From Peptoniphilus pacaensis (GTDB lineage Bacteria; Bacillota; Clostridia; Tissierellales; Peptoniphilaceae): a stretch of DNA of 64,000 nt. Each line of letters begins with the position of its first letter. Position 1 is the stretch's first letter. Location: assembly GCF_900088125.1 (NCBI RefSeq), contig NZ_FLQT01000003.1:1115071-1179070 (forward strand), read 5' to 3'. The notes under the pieces are model-generated. The model was not told the origin of the DNA and did no database searches. It was given only the letters and a program-made list of their open reading frames with translations. Positions 33,444 to 44,842 of this stretch are shown here, piece by piece. A program made the position numbers and the translations under genes.

Positions 33444-34622
33444 ATGAACTTAAAAGATATGGACGTTCAAGGCAAGCGCGTGTTGGTGCGGGTGGATTTT
33501 AACGTGCCCGTGAAAGACGGCAAGGTCACCGACGTGACCCGCATCGAAGCGGCCAAGCCCACCATCGATTATTTGCTGGAGAAAGGCGCATCGGTGATCT
33601 TAATGAGCCACCGTGGCCGCCCCAAGGGCAGCTACGACGAAGCTTTTTCCATGGAGCCGGTGCGGGAGGCGGCGGAAAAAGTGTTGAATCACAAGATCGC
33701 CCCCATGTTTTCCGGTGCGGTCGTGGACGACAATGTGCGCCGCATGGTCCGGGAGATGGAACCCGGCGACATGGGTCTTTTGGAAAACCTGCGCTTCAGA
33801 AATGAAGAAAAGAAAAACGACGACGGTTTTGCGGCGGATCTCGCATCCCTCGCCGAGTGCTACGTCAACGACGCATTCGGCACCGCCCACCGCGCCCACG
33901 CATCCAATGTGGGCATCGTGAAGCATTTACCTTCGGCCCTGGGCTTTTTAATGGGCAAGGAAGTGCAAGTGCTTTCCGATTTAATTAAGAAACCCGAGCG
34001 GCCCTTTATGGCCATCTTAGGCGGGGCAAAGGTCAGCGACAAAATTTCCGTCATCGACAATTTAATGAATGTGGTAGACGGCATCTTTATCGTCGGCGCC
34101 ATGGCCAACACCTTTTTGTTGGCCAAGGGCTACGACATGGGCGCTTCTTTGGTGGAAGCCGACGAAGTGGATCACGCCAAGGAACTCATGGTCAAGGCCG
34201 AATCAAAGGGCGTGGCCCTGCATCTGCCCGTGGACTTGGTGGTCGCCAAGGGTATCGACCAACCGAAGACGGCACGCACCACATCTCTCGACGGAATTAA
34301 AGCGGACGAAATGGCTCTGGACATCGGCGAAGAGACGGTGAAGGCCTACGCCGAGGGCTTGAAGGATGCCAAGTCCGTGGTTTGGAACGGACCGGCCGGC
34401 GTCTTTGAAACGGCGCCCTTCGACAAGGGAACCGTAGCTCTGGCAAAAATTTTGGGAGATTTAGATGCGGAAGTGGTCATCGGCGGCGGCGATTCCGCGG
34501 CGGCCATTAAGCAGGCCGGGTTGGAAGATAAGATGAGCCACATTTCCTCCGGCGGCGGCGCCAGCTTGGAATTTCTGGAAGGAAAAATCCTTCCCGCCAT
34601 CGCCGTCATGGAAGAGGTGTAA
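33444..34622 (+). CDS. pgk: Phosphoglycerate kinase
   Basis: 392 residues. The N-terminus [36 protein letters not shown], and the C-terminal [11 protein letters not shown] and [16 protein letters not shown] are the family landmarks. It makes ATP from 1,3-bisphosphoglycerate. The tpiA start codon follows one base after its stop. Confidence 0.97.
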   Translation: MNLKDMDVQGKRVLVRVDFNVPVKDGKVTDVTRIEAAKPTIDYLLEKGASVILMSHRGRPKGSYDEAFSMEPVREAAEKVLNHKIAPMFSGAVVDDNVRRMVREMEPGDMGLLENLRFRNEEKKNDDGFAADLASLAECYVNDAFGTAHRAHASNVGIVKHLPSALGFLMGKEVQVLSDLIKKPERPFMAILGGAKVSDKISVIDNLMNVVDGIFIVGAMANTFLLAKGYDMGASLVEADEVDHAKELMVKAESKGVALHLPVDLVVAKGIDQPKTARTTSLDGIKADEMALDIGEETVKAYAEGLKDAKSVVWNGPAGVFETAPFDKGTVALAKILGDLDAEVVIGGGDSAAAIKQAGLEDKMSHISSGGGASLEFLEGKILPAIAVMEEV

Positions 34623-34623
34623 G

Positions 34624-35358
34624 ATGAGACGACTGTTAATTGCGGGCAACTGGAAAATGAATACCACCGTGGCCGAAGGGGAAGCTTTGGCAAAGGCCCT
34701 TCACGACGTGGATGCAGCGAAGGTGGACGTCCTCGTGGCTCCGCCCTTTACCCATTTGGATCGGGTGGGCCGCATCTTTGCAGATACCGATGTTTTTCTC
34801 GGGGCACAAAATGTGTCCGAAGACAACTACGGCGCCCACACCGGGGAAGTGGCGGCGGAAATGCTTGAGGATCTTTCCGTCGACTACGTCATCGTGGGCC
34901 ACAGCGAATGTCGCGGCCGCGGCGAAGATGATAAGACCGTGGCGAAGAAAGCCTCCCGCGCCATGGAAGCGGGCCTTCTGCCCATTATCTGCTTCGGCGA
35001 AAGCGAAGCGGTTTACGGCTCCGGCGAACGCGTGGATTTTTTAAAGCAACAAGTGAAGGCTTCCCTCGAAGGCATTGAGGATTTGGATAAAATCACCTTG
35101 GCCTACGAGCCCATTTGGGCCATCGGCACGGGAAAGACCGCCGATGCCGCCGATGCCGATTCGGTCATCGGCGAGGTGAGGGTCTCCTTGGATCCTGCGA
35201 TTCAAGACAAGGTGCGGATTCTCTACGGCGGAAGCGTGAAGTCTTCCAATGTGGCGGGCTTCGTGTCCAAGGAAAACATCGACGGCGTCCTCGTCGGCGG
35301 CGCCAGCCTAAAGGCCGAGGAGTTTAAGGCCATCGTGCGGGAGGCATCCTATGCCTAA
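34624..35358 (+). CDS. tpiA: Triosephosphate isomerase
   Basis: 244 residues. GNWKMN gives the catalytic lysine (K13 or so), GHSE the histidine and AYEPIWAIGTGK the catalytic glutamate. The usual GHSERR reads GHSECRGRGEDD here, a slight departure after the histidine. The gpmI gene overlaps its end by eight bases. Confidence 0.96.
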   Translation: MRRLLIAGNWKMNTTVAEGEALAKALHDVDAAKVDVLVAPPFTHLDRVGRIFADTDVFLGAQNVSEDNYGAHTGEVAAEMLEDLSVDYVIVGHSECRGRGEDDKTVAKKASRAMEAGLLPIICFGESEAVYGSGERVDFLKQQVKASLEGIEDLDKITLAYEPIWAIGTGKTADAADADSVIGEVRVSLDPAIQDKVRILYGGSVKSSNVAGFVSKENIDGVLVGGASLKAEEFKAIVREASYA

Positions 35359-36862
35359 GCCATTGCTTTTGGCCATATTAGACGGGCTGGGTCTCGCCGA
35401 GGCGGGACCGAACAACGCCTTTTACATGGCAAAGACGCCCTGCCTCGACCGCCTCATGGAACTGGGCTACGGCGTGCTTCAGGCATCCGGCGAAGCCGTG
35501 GGGCTGCCCGAGGGACAAATGGGCAATTCCGAAGTGGGCCATACGAACATCGGCGCCGGCCGCATCGTCTATCAGGAGCTCACCCGCATTACGAAAGATG
35601 CGAAAGACGGCACCCTGGCGAAAAACGCAGTCCTGCAGGAAGCTTTTGACAAGGCCGAGGGCTCGGCCCTCCACTTGGTGGGCCTGGTCTCCGACGGCGG
35701 CGTCCACTCCCACAGAGATCACCTTTACGCCTTGGTTCAGCTGGCCAAGGCCAGGGGCGTGGAAAAAATTTACATCCACGCCATTTTAGACGGAAGAGAC
35801 GTGGCGCCCACGGCGGGCCGTGAAGAGATTCAAAAGCTTCAGGCCAAGCTCGATGAATGGGGCGCAGGCGAAGTGGTGAGCATCGTGGGTCGCTACTACG
35901 CCATGGACAGGGACAACCGCTGGGAGCGGGTGGAAAAGGCCTACGACCTCTTTACGGGGGGCGTGGGCAGAGCCTATACCGATCCCGACGAGGTTTTCGC
36001 CCTGTCTTACGGAGCGGACAATACCGACGAATTTTTCGAGCCCTCTTATCTCGAGAGAGATGGCAAGGCCGTGGGCCGCATGAAAGACGGGGACGTGTTC
36101 CTCTTCTACAATTTCCGCCCCGACCGAGCGCGGGAGATCGTGCGCACATTTGCCGATCCCGCCTTCGATCATTTCGAGCGAAAAATTTATCCCCATATGC
36201 ACGTGGTCACCATGATTGACTACGACGACACCATTCCCAACACCCACATCATCTATCCCAAGGAAGAGATTAAAGACACCTTCGGCGAAATTATTTCCCG
36301 CCGCGGCCTCAAGCAGCTGCGCATCGCCGAGACGGAAAAATACGCCCACGTCACTTTCTTTTTCAACGGGGGCAGGGAAACGCCCTTCGAGGAAGAGTAC
36401 CGGATTTTGGTGCCCTCGCCGAAGGTGGCCACCTACGATTTGGAGCCGGCCATGCGGGCGGAGCTCGTGGGCAGACATTTGATCAATGCCATTGAAAAAG
36501 AGCTGGCGGATGTGTATATTGTAAATTATGCCAATCCCGACATGGTCGGCCACACCGGGAATTTAGAGGCCGCAATCGAGGCGGTAGAGACCGTGGATAA
36601 GTCCTTGGCATCGGTGCTGGCGGCCCTTTCGAAAAAGGGCGGCCGGGCGCTGATTACGGCGGATCACGGCAATTGCGACGTGATGAAGGACGAGGAGGGA
36701 AGTCCCGTCACCTCCCACACCACCAATCCCGTCTTCCTCATTCCCGTGGGCTTTGAGAGAGAACTCGAAGACGGCGTTCTCGCCGATATCGCCCCCACCA
36801 TGTTAGACGTATTAGCAATCGAACAACCCGAGGCCATGACCGGCCGCAGTTTATGGAAATAA
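35351..36862 (+). CDS. gpmI: 2,3-bisphosphoglycerate-independent phosphoglycerate mutase
   Basis: 503 residues, full length. LLAILDGLGLAEAGPNNAFY is at the start, and the phosphorylated serine lies in GQMGNSEVGHTNIGAGR (about residue 60). Mn-binding residues follow in DGGVHSHRDHL and in the C-terminal ADHGNCD. The cofactor-independent enzyme interconverts 3- and 2-phosphoglycerate. It overlaps tpiA by eight bases. Confidence 0.96.
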   Translation: MPKPLLLAILDGLGLAEAGPNNAFYMAKTPCLDRLMELGYGVLQASGEAVGLPEGQMGNSEVGHTNIGAGRIVYQELTRITKDAKDGTLAKNAVLQEAFDKAEGSALHLVGLVSDGGVHSHRDHLYALVQLAKARGVEKIYIHAILDGRDVAPTAGREEIQKLQAKLDEWGAGEVVSIVGRYYAMDRDNRWERVEKAYDLFTGGVGRAYTDPDEVFALSYGADNTDEFFEPSYLERDGKAVGRMKDGDVFLFYNFRPDRAREIVRTFADPAFDHFERKIYPHMHVVTMIDYDDTIPNTHIIYPKEEIKDTFGEIISRRGLKQLRIAETEKYAHVTFFFNGGRETPFEEEYRILVPSPKVATYDLEPAMRAELVGRHLINAIEKELADVYIVNYANPDMVGHTGNLEAAIEAVETVDKSLASVLAALSKKGGRALITADHGNCDVMKDEEGSPVTSHTTNPVFLIPVGFERELEDGVLADIAPTMLDVLAIEQPEAMTGRSLWK

Positions 36863-38149
<1,287 letters not shown>

Positions 38150-38158
38150 GAGGACATT

Positions 38159-38602
38159 ATGATTTTATATTTAATGCGACACGGCAAGGCGGAAGACATG
38201 GCTTCTCGCGACGAAGAGCGCGCCTTAACCCAAGAGGGGATCTTCCAGGCGGAAGACACGGCGGAAGCTTTTCTGAGACGGGAATGGCCCCTGCCTCAAA
38301 AAATCATCGCTTCGGGATATAAGCGCGCCGCGCAAACGGCAGAAGTCATGGCGGAAAAATTAGGCGTACACGACGTGAAAATCGTCAGCTACAAAGACGC
38401 CACCCGCTGGCGCAATATGAAGACCTATATTACCGACGAGCCCATTTTATTTATCGCCCATCAACCTTCTTTGGGTTACACCATCGAAGAGATTACCGGC
38501 GAGGTGGTGGCGGTGCGCAAGGCGAGCCTCCACAAGATCGAATACGATCCCATCGTGGACAAAGGTGTCTACGTGGACAAAATAGAAAGGGTAAGATCGT
38601 GA
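38159..38602 (+). CDS. SixA-like histidine phosphatase
   Basis: 147 residues. Starts MILYLMRHGKAEDMASRDEE, with the RHG phosphohistidine motif, and contains SGYKRAAQTAEVMAEKL and LFIAHQPSLGYTIEEI with the second histidine. SixA removes phosphate from histidine of phosphotransfer proteins (PtsO/NPr or HPt domains). Being attached to the glycolytic cluster is suggestive, but its target is unknown. The glyoxalase gene starts within its last four bases. Confidence 0.82.
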   Translation: MILYLMRHGKAEDMASRDEERALTQEGIFQAEDTAEAFLRREWPLPQKIIASGYKRAAQTAEVMAEKLGVHDVKIVSYKDATRWRNMKTYITDEPILFIAHQPSLGYTIEEITGEVVAVRKASLHKIEYDPIVDKGVYVDKIERVRS

Positions 38603-38976
38603 ATTACGCCCACACCTGTATTCGCGTGAAGGATTTGGAAGCCTCCATCGCCTTCTACGAAAAGGCTCTGGGCTACAAGGTGACTCGGGAAAAAGATCAC
38701 TCCGCCGACGGCTTTAAGCTGGTGTATTTGGCTCTGGAAGGGGACAAGGCGGAGCTGGAGCTCACCTACAATATCGGTCACGGCGCTTATAACATCGGCG
38801 ACGGCTACGGCCACGTGGCCGTAGAAAGCGACGACTTGGAGGCGGATCACGCCCGCATGAAGGCGGAAGGTTTTAACGTCACCGATCTCATGGGCCTGCC
38901 CGGCGAAGCGCCCCGCTACTTTTTCGTCACGGATCCCGACGGTTACAAGACCGAAGTCATTCGTCGGGGGATTTAA
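38599..38976 (+). CDS. gloA: Glyoxalase I (lactoylglutathione lyase family)
   Basis: 125 residues from a GTG overlapping the previous stop. YAHTCIRVKDLEASIAFYEKAL, TYNIGHGAYNIGDGYGHVAVE and YFFVTDPDGYKTEVI are typical of glyoxalase I, with metal ligands at the first histidine, the internal glutamate and the last EVI glutamate. It would detoxify methylglyoxal, a by-product of triose phosphates, which fits its place after the glycolytic genes. Other vicinal-oxygen-chelate enzymes are possible; thiol cofactor is unknown. Confidence 0.82.
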   Translation: MNYAHTCIRVKDLEASIAFYEKALGYKVTREKDHSADGFKLVYLALEGDKAELELTYNIGHGAYNIGDGYGHVAVESDDLEADHARMKAEGFNVTDLMGLPGEAPRYFFVTDPDGYKTEVIRRGI

Positions 38977-38998
38977 AACAAAAGCTGTAAACCATAGG

Positions 38999-39057
38999 TT
39001 GCGAGCCGCGTAAATATGGTACAATAAGAACGCCAGGAGTTTGTCTCTAGGCGTTCT
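38999..39057 (+). promoter_or_regulatory. Possible murA promoter and leader hairpin
   Basis: TACAAT at 39020-39025 has a weak TTGCGA 15 bases upstream. Directly after it AGAACGCC and GGCGTTCT (39027-39057) form an 8-bp stem with a 15-nt loop. The hairpin may end the glycolytic transcript or sit at the 5' end of murA mRNA. The tail is AT-rich but not a clean T run. Confidence 0.4.
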
Positions 39058-39117
39058 ATTTGTATGCAAAGGATCCAATCCTATAAATAAATCAGCAGAT
39101 GTAAGGGGAGAATTTTT

Positions 39118-40383
39118 TTGGAAAAAATCGTCGTGGAAAAAAGCCCGGCCCTCAAGGGTCGCGTGCGCATCAGCGGAGCGAAAAATGCGGCTCTGCCTAT
39201 ATTAGCGGCCTGTCTTTTGGGAACGGAAGATATTTATTTGGAAGAAGTGCCCGAGCTTCAAGACGTACACATTATGTGCCAGGTGCTTCAAGCCCTGGGC
39301 AGCGAAGTGGAAGTCCTGGGCAAGGGCAAGCTGAAGATCAATTCAGCGGGCCTGTCGGAATACAAGACGCCTTTTGAATTAATGAATAAAATGCGGGCAT
39401 CCTTTCTCGTCATGGGACCCTTACTCGCCCGCCTGGGCAAGACGGAAAACTCCCTTCCCGGGGGCTGTTCCATCGGCGCCAGACCCATCGACTACCACTT
39501 AAAGGGCTTCCGCGCATTAGGTGCGGAGATTCAAGAAGACATCGGAAATATTACGGCTTCCTGCGACAAGCTTGTAGGGGATAAGATTTATCTCGACTTC
39601 CCCTCCGTCGGCGCCACGGAAAATATTATGATGGCGGCGGTGCTTGCCGAAGGAGAGACGGTCATCGACAATGCGGCCAAGGAGCCGGAGATCGTGGATC
39701 TGTCCAATTTCCTCAGAAAGCTCGGCGCCAAGGTTACCGGCGCCGGCACATCCACCATTCGCATCGTCGGCGTGGAGCGCTTAGGCGGCGCCCGCCACGC
39801 CATTATTCCCGACCGCATCGAAGCGGGGACCTTTATGGTGGCGGCGGCCATTACCGGCGGCGACGTCTTGGTGGAAAATGTCATTACCAATCACATTAAG
39901 CCGGTGATCGCCAAGCTGAAAGAATCCGGCGTGGAAATTATCGAAGAGGGAGAAAACGTCCGGGTTATCGGCCGGGCCATTCCAGAGGCCATCGATATTA
40001 AGACCTTGCCCTATCCGGGCTTTCCCACGGATATGCAGGCTCAGTTTATGGCCTATATGACCCAGTGCAAAGGCAGCAATGTGGCCATCGAGACGGTGTT
40101 TGAAAACCGCTTTATGCACGTGGACGAATTTGAAAAAATGGGGGCCGACATTAAGATCGACGGCAGAAGTGCCGTGGTCATCGGGCCCAAGCACTTAAAG
40201 GGCGCCCATGTTCACGCCAGCGACCTGCGTGCCGGCGCCGCCCTGATCCTCGTGGGCCTCGTGGCGGAAGGAAAGACCCATATCCACGACATCTACCACA
40301 TCGATCGCGGCTACGAAGACATCGAAGAAAAATTCAGAAATTTAGGCGCCGTCATCTCCCGCGTGGAAAGCGAAGAGGCGTAA
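39118..40383 (+). CDS. murA: UDP-N-acetylglucosamine 1-carboxyvinyltransferase
   Basis: 421 residues from a TTG after AAGGGGAG. Catalytic cysteine C117 is in LPGGCSIGARPIDYHLKG; K22 and N23 are in SGAKNAALPILAA; the C-terminal ADLRAGAALILVGLVAEG and HIDRGYEDIEEKF are typical. It performs the first committed step of peptidoglycan synthesis and is the target of fosfomycin. The conserved cysteine predicts sensitivity of the enzyme to that compound. Single gene unit. Confidence 0.96.
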   Translation: MEKIVVEKSPALKGRVRISGAKNAALPILAACLLGTEDIYLEEVPELQDVHIMCQVLQALGSEVEVLGKGKLKINSAGLSEYKTPFELMNKMRASFLVMGPLLARLGKTENSLPGGCSIGARPIDYHLKGFRALGAEIQEDIGNITASCDKLVGDKIYLDFPSVGATENIMMAAVLAEGETVIDNAAKEPEIVDLSNFLRKLGAKVTGAGTSTIRIVGVERLGGARHAIIPDRIEAGTFMVAAAITGGDVLVENVITNHIKPVIAKLKESGVEIIEEGENVRVIGRAIPEAIDIKTLPYPGFPTDMQAQFMAYMTQCKGSNVAIETVFENRFMHVDEFEKMGADIKIDGRSAVVIGPKHLKGAHVHASDLRAGAALILVGLVAEGKTHIHDIYHIDRGYEDIEEKFRNLGAVISRVESEEA

Positions 40384-40479
40384 TGGCGATTCGGTGATTT
40401 CAAGCCGTTTCCTTCGGGTATACTCTATTCTAACGAGCACAGTACGAAGAAACCCAAAATGAAAGGGAAGTGATCGCAT

Positions 40480-42006
40480 ATGAAGAAGAAATTTGTGGCA
40501 GTGGTCCTGGCCATGACCATGTTGCTCACGGCCTGCGGCGGCGGAGAAAAAGCCGACGCCAAGGATAAGGACACCTTGGTCATCGCCCAAGCATCCGATG
40601 CCGAGTCCATGGATCCGACCATTCAAAACAGTATTTACGCCGAAAATATAATTAAGCAAATCTACGATCCCCTGGTGGTTCGTAAGCCCGACGGCACCAT
40701 GGAAAACCGCCTGGCGGAATCCATCGAGCAGCCCGACGACGTGAGTTACGTCATCAAGCTGAAGGAGGGCGTGAAGTTTTCCAACGGCGAAGACTTTACC
40801 TCGGAAGACGTGGCCTATACCTTAAACCGCGTGGCTCAATCCGACGCTTACGGCTATATCTTCGGACAAATCGATCCCAACAGCTACGACACCTCGGATC
40901 CCCACGTGATTAAATTTAAACTGAAGGCACCGGATGCCACCTTTACGGCGGCACTGGCTCACCCGGCAGCATCCATGGTGGACAAGACCACCACGGAAAA
41001 AGATCCGGAAGCCTTGGGCACCAATCCCGTGGGCACCGGCCCCTTTAAGCTGGACGAATGGAAGAAGCTGGACAACACGGCTTTGAGCTTTAACGAAAAT
41101 TACTGGGGCGAAAAGCCCGCCTTTACGAAAATGGTCTTCCGCATTATTCCGGAAGATGCCAACCGCGTCATCGAATTGGACAGCGGTCAGGCGGACATCG
41201 CCATGGAAGTTGCGCCTAACGACGCCTCCAAGGTGGAATCCAACGAGGATTTAACCCTCTACACGAAGCTGGACAACTCCGTTCACTTTATCGGTCTCAC
41301 CGTGGACAAGGGCATTTTCCAAAATCCCAAGGCCAGAGAAGCCATGACTTACGCTTTGGACATGCAGGCCATTATCGACGCCGTCTACATGGGCCACGGC
41401 AAGATCGCCACGGGACCCGTGAACCCGAACATTCCCTTCTCCATTTCCGATTCCGTCAAGCCCGAAAAGCGCGACATGGAAAAGGCCAAGGCTCTCTTAA
41501 AAGAAGCCGGGGTCAAGGAAGGGGAAACCATCAATCTCTACGTTCACGACCAACAAGACCGGAAGGACATGGCCACGATTATTCAATCGCAATTGGCCGA
41601 AGTGGGCTTAAACGTCAAGATCAACGCCATGGAATGGAACGCCTATATGTCCGCATTGGGCAAGCCCGACCACGAACACGATATGTTTATTATGAGCTGG
41701 TCGCCTTCCATCGTGGATCCCCACTATCCGCTCTACGCCACCTACGCCACGGATAAGAAGGGCGTGGGCCCGAACTTTATGTTCTACGGCAATCCCGAGC
41801 TCGACGCTTTAATCGAAAAGGGCCTCCGAGCATCGGAAGAAGAACGGGCGGCTATTTACAAAGAGGCACAAGAGCTGGTCATCAAGGAACATCCGGCCAT
41901 CTTCGCTCTCTACGGCGAGCAAATTATCGGCACGCAAAAGTATATTAAAAACTTCGAGCCCGACCCCTGTGGCAGCAACGAGTTTTACCACATTACGTTT
42001 GAATAA
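40480..42006 (+). CDS. Peptide-type ABC transporter substrate-binding lipoprotein
   Basis: 508 residues with a lipoprotein signal (TMLLTACGGG; cysteine about residue 20). DAESMDPTIQNSIYAENIIK, LAESIEQPDDVSYVIKLKEGVKF and ALDMQAIIDAVYMGHG place it in the SBP_bac_5 family (OppA, DppA, GsiB). It binds peptides, or possibly glutathione or nickel-type ligands, outside the membrane. Two permease and two ATPase genes follow. A hairpin after its stop is likely to keep its mRNA more abundant than that of the other parts. Confidence 0.92.
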   Translation: MKKKFVAVVLAMTMLLTACGGGEKADAKDKDTLVIAQASDAESMDPTIQNSIYAENIIKQIYDPLVVRKPDGTMENRLAESIEQPDDVSYVIKLKEGVKFSNGEDFTSEDVAYTLNRVAQSDAYGYIFGQIDPNSYDTSDPHVIKFKLKAPDATFTAALAHPAASMVDKTTTEKDPEALGTNPVGTGPFKLDEWKKLDNTALSFNENYWGEKPAFTKMVFRIIPEDANRVIELDSGQADIAMEVAPNDASKVESNEDLTLYTKLDNSVHFIGLTVDKGIFQNPKAREAMTYALDMQAIIDAVYMGHGKIATGPVNPNIPFSISDSVKPEKRDMEKAKALLKEAGVKEGETINLYVHDQQDRKDMATIIQSQLAEVGLNVKINAMEWNAYMSALGKPDHEHDMFIMSWSPSIVDPHYPLYATYATDKKGVGPNFMFYGNPELDALIEKGLRASEEERAAIYKEAQELVIKEHPAIFALYGEQIIGTQKYIKNFEPDPCGSNEFYHITFE

Positions 42007-42015
42007 ACCACGACG

Positions 42016-42041
42016 ATAAAGGCTCCTTCGGGAGTCTTTAT
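42016..42041 (+). other. Stem-loop after the binding-protein gene
   Basis: ATAAAGGCTCC-TTCG-GGAGTCTTTAT, an 11-bp stem (one G:T pair) without a T run. Such structures after binding-protein genes usually stabilise the upstream mRNA segment or cause partial termination. Confidence 0.7.
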
Positions 42042-42069
42042 TACATAAGGTGTATGGAAAGAGGAGCGC

Positions 42070-42996
42070 ATGAGCAAATTTATTCTTCGACGACTCTTAC
42101 TCATGGTGCCCACCATGTTGGGCGTCAGTTTCATTATCTTCGGGCTCCTGTACCTGACCCCCGGCGACGCGGCGGTGGCGAAATTAGGGCAACAGGCGCC
42201 GCCCGAGGCCATCGAGGCTTACCGGGAAAAACTGGGCCTGAACGATCCCTTTATCGTGCAATACGGCCGCTACATGAAGGGCGCCCTCCACGGCGATTTG
42301 GGCAAGAGCTATATTTCCGGCGCCGACGTGGGGGACACGCTGAAGGAATACTTTCCCGCCACGGTGAAGCTCACCCTCTTTTCCCTGGCCGTAGCCGTCA
42401 TCTTCGGTATTATCTTCGGCGTCTTAAGCGCCGTGTATAAATACAGCTGGATCGATAAGATATCCATGTTCTTCGGCATGATCGGTTTGTCCATGCCCAT
42501 CTTCTGGTCGGGGATGTTGTTTATCCTCTTGTTTTCCGTGAAGCTGGGCTGGCTCCCCTCCTCGGGGCTGCGCTCCTTTAAGCACTTGATCTTGCCGGGC
42601 TTCGCCTTGGGCTTTCAGTCCATGGCGGTGATTATGCGGCAAACCCGCTCATCCATGCTGGAGGTTTTAAGCAAGGACTACATTCGCACGGCCCGCTCCA
42701 AGGGGCTGAAGGAGGGCTACATCCTCTTCGTTCACGCCTTGAAAAACGCCATGATTCCCGTACTCACCAGCGCCGGTCTTCTCACCGGCTCTTTAATCGG
42801 CGGCAGCGTCCTGACGGAAACCATCTTCTCCATTCCCGGCATCGGCCGCCACATGGTGCAAAGTATTTCCGCCATGGACTATCCCATGATCCTGGGGGCG
42901 GTGCTCTTGATCTCTCTTTCCTACTGCGTGCTCAATCTCATCGTGGACATTCTCTACGGCTTTTTGGATCCCCGCGTGCGCAGCCAATACCAATAA
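42070..42996 (+). CDS. Peptide ABC transporter permease, DppB-like
   Basis: 308 residues, six membrane helices. Starts MSKFILRRLLLMVPTMLGVS, contains LTPGDAAVAKLGQQAPPEAI and the ATPase-contact loop RTARSKGLKEGYILFVHALK (EAA motif), then VLTETIFSIPGIGRHMVQSI. This is the first of the two transmembrane partners. Confidence 0.93.
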   Translation: MSKFILRRLLLMVPTMLGVSFIIFGLLYLTPGDAAVAKLGQQAPPEAIEAYREKLGLNDPFIVQYGRYMKGALHGDLGKSYISGADVGDTLKEYFPATVKLTLFSLAVAVIFGIIFGVLSAVYKYSWIDKISMFFGMIGLSMPIFWSGMLFILLFSVKLGWLPSSGLRSFKHLILPGFALGFQSMAVIMRQTRSSMLEVLSKDYIRTARSKGLKEGYILFVHALKNAMIPVLTSAGLLTGSLIGGSVLTETIFSIPGIGRHMVQSISAMDYPMILGAVLLISLSYCVLNLIVDILYGFLDPRVRSQYQ

Positions 42997-43005
42997 GGAG
43001 GCCCT

Positions 43006-43857
43006 ATGATTTCAAAACAATCTCGTTTCTATGACCTCCTTCGCCTGTTTAAGAAAAACAAAATGGCGGTACTGGGCTTCGCCATTATTGCCGTCATGAT
43101 TATCGTGGCAATTTTTGCGCCCCTTATCGCCACGCAAGTGCCCTCGGAGCAAAATTTGGCCATGCGCTTTCAATCTCCCTCCGGCGAGCATTTTTTCGGC
43201 ACGGATAATTTCGGCCGGGATATTTTTTCCAATGTGGTTTACGGGGCGCGGATCTCTCTTTTCATCGGCTTCCTCGCCACCATCCTTTCCGTGATCTTCG
43301 GCACCATCATCGGCGCCGTGGCGGGCTTTTTCGGCGGCGGCGTGGACAATGCGCTGATGCGCCTCGTGGATATTATCCTCTCCATACCGTCCTTGATCTT
43401 GGCCATCGCCATTTCCGCGGTCTTGGGCACGGGGATTCGCAATTTGATTTTGGCCGTATCCCTTTCCGGGATCACCAACTACGCCCGCATCGTGCGGGCC
43501 AGCGTCCTATCCGTAAAGGAGCAGGAGTATGTGGAAGCGGCAAAGATCGGCGGCGCATCCAACTTCCGTCTGATCTTTCGCCACATTCTGCCCAACTGCC
43601 TGGGCCCCATTATCGTCCAAGCCACATTAGGCGTGGGCACATCCATTTTGCAGGCGGCGAGCCTGAGCTTTATCGGTCTCGGCGTGCAACCGCCGACGCC
43701 GGAATGGGGCGGCATGCTCTCCCAAGGCAGAAGCTACATTCAAGACTATCCGCACATGACCATCTTCCCGGGTCTCGCCATCGCCCTGACGATTTTTTCA
43801 TTAAATCTTTTCGGCGACGGGTTGAGAGACGCCCTGGATGCAACGCAAAGGGGTTAA
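43006..43857 (+). CDS. Peptide ABC transporter permease, DppC-like
   Basis: 283 residues. GTDNFGRDIFSNVVYGAR and GAVAGFFGGGVDNALMRLVD are family blocks, and the EAA loop is in YVEAAKIGGASNFRLIFRHI. It ends LNLFGDGLRDALDATQRG, usual for DppC. It forms a heterodimer with the preceding permease. Confidence 0.93.
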   Translation: MISKQSRFYDLLRLFKKNKMAVLGFAIIAVMIIVAIFAPLIATQVPSEQNLAMRFQSPSGEHFFGTDNFGRDIFSNVVYGARISLFIGFLATILSVIFGTIIGAVAGFFGGGVDNALMRLVDIILSIPSLILAIAISAVLGTGIRNLILAVSLSGITNYARIVRASVLSVKEQEYVEAAKIGGASNFRLIFRHILPNCLGPIIVQATLGVGTSILQAASLSFIGLGVQPPTPEWGGMLSQGRSYIQDYPHMTIFPGLAIALTIFSLNLFGDGLRDALDATQRG

Positions 43858-43858
43858 T

Positions 43859-44842
43859 ATGTCGAAGCTAATTGAATTTAACGGCCTGCATACCACCTTT
43901 TACACCGACGCCGGCCCGGTCCATGCCGTCAACGGCGTGAATTTTTCCATCGAGGAAGGCTCCACCACCGCCGTGGTGGGGGAAAGCGGCAGCGGAAAAA
44001 GCGTCACGGCCCTGTCCCTTATGGGCCTTTTGCCCAAGCCTTACGGAAAAATCGACGAGGGCGACATCCTCTATAAGGGCGAAAGTATTTTAAACATGGA
44101 AAAAGAAGAGCGGCGCATGCTTCGCAGTCGAGACCTGGCCATGATCTTTCAAGAGCCCATGACCAGTTTGAACCCGGCGCTGAAGATCGGCTTCCAAATC
44201 GAGGAGGTCTACCGCCGCATCATGGGCCTTTCCAAGGCCGAGGCGAAGAAGAAGGCCGTGGAAATGCTTGAGATGGTGGAGATTAAGGATGCGGCAAACA
44301 AAGCCCGCGCCTATCCCCACGAGCTCTCCGGCGGCCAGCGCCAGCGGGTGATGATCGCCATGGCATTGGCCTCTTCCCCTAAGCTTTTAATCGCCGACGA
44401 GCCCACCACGGCACTGGACGTGACCATTCAAAAAGAAGTGCTGGAGCTTATGGAAAACCTGCAGCGGGAAATGGGCACGGCCATTATGCTCATCACCCAC
44501 GACCTCGGCGTGGTGGCCCAAATGGCCGACGATGTGGTGGTTATGTACGGCGGCAGGGTTATGGAAAAATCCGACGTGTGCACGATTTTCGACCGCCCCC
44601 TGCACCCCTACACCATGGGGCTTTTGCGGGCGCGGCCCACACTGGAAAACCGCGGCGAAAAACTCTACAATATTCCCGGCAATGTGCCGCCGCCGTCGGA
44701 AATGGAAGGGCACTGCCCCTTTTATTCCCGCTGCGACAAGCGCATGGCTATTTGCGGCAAAGAAGTGCCGGAGCTGAGGGAACATCGACCGGGTCAATGC
44801 GTCGCCTGTTTCCTCTACGAAGGGGAGGCGTGCTGTGGCTGA
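43859..44842 (+). CDS. Peptide ABC transporter ATPase, DppD-like
   Basis: 327 residues from the ATG at 43859, behind AAAGGGG. Walker [17 protein letters not shown], signature [17 protein letters not shown], Walker [14 protein letters not shown]. The C-terminal oligopeptide-transporter extension includes cysteines in [17 protein letters not shown], the iron-sulfur-like motif of this subfamily. It overlaps the next ATPase gene by eight bases. Confidence 0.93.
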   Translation: MSKLIEFNGLHTTFYTDAGPVHAVNGVNFSIEEGSTTAVVGESGSGKSVTALSLMGLLPKPYGKIDEGDILYKGESILNMEKEERRMLRSRDLAMIFQEPMTSLNPALKIGFQIEEVYRRIMGLSKAEAKKKAVEMLEMVEIKDAANKARAYPHELSGGQRQRVMIAMALASSPKLLIADEPTTALDVTIQKEVLELMENLQREMGTAIMLITHDLGVVAQMADDVVVMYGGRVMEKSDVCTIFDRPLHPYTMGLLRARPTLENRGEKLYNIPGNVPPPSEMEGHCPFYSRCDKRMAICGKEVPELREHRPGQCVACFLYEGEACCG

